Assembly: GCF_021789175.1 (NCBI RefSeq)
Contig: NZ_CP084560.1
Span: 1,860,001-1,924,000 of the forward strand
Origin: Arthrobacter sp. FW306-2-2C-D06B
GTDB lineage: Bacteria; Actinomycetota; Actinomycetes; Actinomycetales; Micrococcaceae
Length of the DNA stretch: 64,000 bases
Direction of reading: 5' to 3'
The notes under the pieces are model-generated. The model saw nothing but the letters and a program-made list of their open reading frames with translations. It made no database searches and was not told the origin of the DNA. Of this stretch, positions 63,469 to 64,000 are shown one piece after another. The translations under genes and the position numbers were made by a program. Positions within the stretch are counted from its first letter, which is position 1. The number at the start of each line of letters is the position of its first letter.

Positions 63469-63500
63469 CGGCCGCTGCCGTACGACGACGGCAGCGGCCG
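63469..63500 (+). terminator. Hairpin between BKACE and thioesterase genes
   Basis: A perfect 13-bp stem (CGGCCGCTGCCGT at 63469-63481 with 63488-63500, 6-nt loop) begins 5 bp after the BKACE stop. No U-tract follows; it may attenuate, not terminate. Confidence 0.6.
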
Positions 63501-63520
63501 TCCTAACTAACAGGAAGAAA

Positions 63521-64000
63521 ATGAACACGCCCCTGCCCTCTGTCGAAGAGATCACGGCACTACCCGCCATCGATCGCGGGGCCGTCCAGAAGGACCATAT
63601 AGACGTCAATGGCCACATGACCGTGATGCGGTACCTGGACATTCTTACCGCGGGCACAATCACCGCATGTGGCGAGTACGGGCTCGACCTCTCCTACCCG
63701 AAGGCACATTGTATGGGGCTCTTCGCCGTCGACCACCACGCGCGCTACCTACGGGAGCTCCGTCTGGGCACACATTACACCGCTCATGTGCGTCTGCTGG
63801 ATGCATCGGAGCAGGCGGTCCACACCATGGCATATCTCGTCGACCTTGACGGCGGGAGCGTCTCCAGCACGTTGGAGACCCTCCTGCTCAACGTCAATCT
63901 GACGACCCGTCGCGTGGCCAGGTTTACCGAAAATACGATCGCCGCACTGGCCACCGGCCTTGCCCGCAGCAAGGCGCTGCCATGGGAAGTACGAGGCTGC
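63521..64000 (+). CDS. Hot-dog-fold thioesterase, betainyl-CoA-thioesterase-like (partial, cut by window end)
   Basis: ATG 63521 follows CAGGAAGAAA; 160 residues are visible. VQKDHIDVNGHMTVMRYLDILTAG matches the 4-hydroxybenzoyl-CoA-type motif with the catalytic acid region D-x-N-G-H-M. HYTAHVRLLDASEQAVHTMAYLVDLDGG and TLETLLLNVNLTTRRVARF resemble betainyl-CoA thioesterases that act with BKACE enzymes in carnitine breakdown. The pairing with BKACE supports release of a CoA-bound product. The stop lies beyond 64000. Confidence 0.85.
   Translation, partial: MNTPLPSVEEITALPAIDRGAVQKDHIDVNGHMTVMRYLDILTAGTITACGEYGLDLSYPKAHCMGLFAVDHHARYLRELRLGTHYTAHVRLLDASEQAVHTMAYLVDLDGGSVSSTLETLLLNVNLTTRRVARFTENTIAALATGLARSKALPWEVRGC

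Noticed and set aside
62426..64000. Assigning cluster B to carnitine degradation
   Set aside because: BKACE and a betainyl-CoA-like thioesterase fit, but carnitine dehydrogenase is not visible and the other enzymes have no place in that pathway.
1..64000. CRISPR arrays, rRNA genes, transposase or integrase genes
   Set aside because: No regularly spaced direct repeats, rRNA-like sequence or recognisable recombinase motif was seen anywhere in the window.

Overview
The window looks like chromosome of a high-GC actinobacterium of the Arthrobacter/Paenarthrobacter type (family Micrococcaceae). The first 11 kb carry the order trpB(end)-trpA-lgt-gltB-gltD-pyk-(ANTAR response regulator)-tRNA-Leu, and the encoded proteins are typical of that group. 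This is an inference from gene content and protein style; no database was searched.

Layout. (1) 1-11.1 kb: conserved backbone ending in tRNA-Leu(CAA). (2) 11.1-12.6 kb: sparse DNA with a perfect 19-bp palindrome and one small membrane protein. (3) 12.6-26.9 kb, cluster A: a FadR-type regulator, a lipoprotein-dependent ABC importer (binding protein, fused permease, ATPase), an alpha/beta hydrolase, a PPC-domain protein, an HpcH/HpaI aldolase, a muconate-cycloisomerase-subgroup enolase enzyme, a COG3618-type lactonase, an NTF2-like protein and an SDR. The importer is split by about 3.5 kb of gene debris plus an intact aldo/keto reductase. (4) 27.1-29.7 kb: an ImmA-like peptidase, an MAB_1171c-like membrane protein and a DUF4192 protein, the last two frameshifted. 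(5) 30-38 kb: APC permease, EthD-like protein, two coupled FadR regulators, IclR regulator, 3-oxoacid CoA-transferase A/B and thiolase. (6) 38.3-50.7 kb: redox and efflux island (cupin, aldo/keto reductases, CMD protein, SDRs, FAD monooxygenase, antiporter, MFS exporters, MmyB-like XRE regulator). (7) 50.8-52.1 kb: panD-panB. (8) 52.2-64 kb, cluster B: MHS transporter, second FadR regulator, and a tightly overlapped operon of acyl-CoA dehydrogenase, two SDRs, a two-subunit CoA-transferase/hydrolase, acyl-CoA ligase, citryl-CoA-lyase-like enzyme, BKACE enzyme and a hot-dog thioesterase cut by the window end.

Themes. Clusters A and B carry homologous FadR regulators and share a palindromic operator (consensus TTGTCNGACAA), often next to a TTGACA element. 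Between them lie decayed copies of cluster-B and redox-island genes, and a 1,103-bp near-identical inverted duplication (16336-17438 and 38778-39880). The accessory part therefore looks like a catabolic island that was repeatedly duplicated, rearranged and pruned. Clusters A and B look like two uptake-plus-catabolism modules of unknown substrate; B probably works on CoA thioesters ending in a beta-keto acid. No transposase, integrase, CRISPR array or rRNA was recognised.
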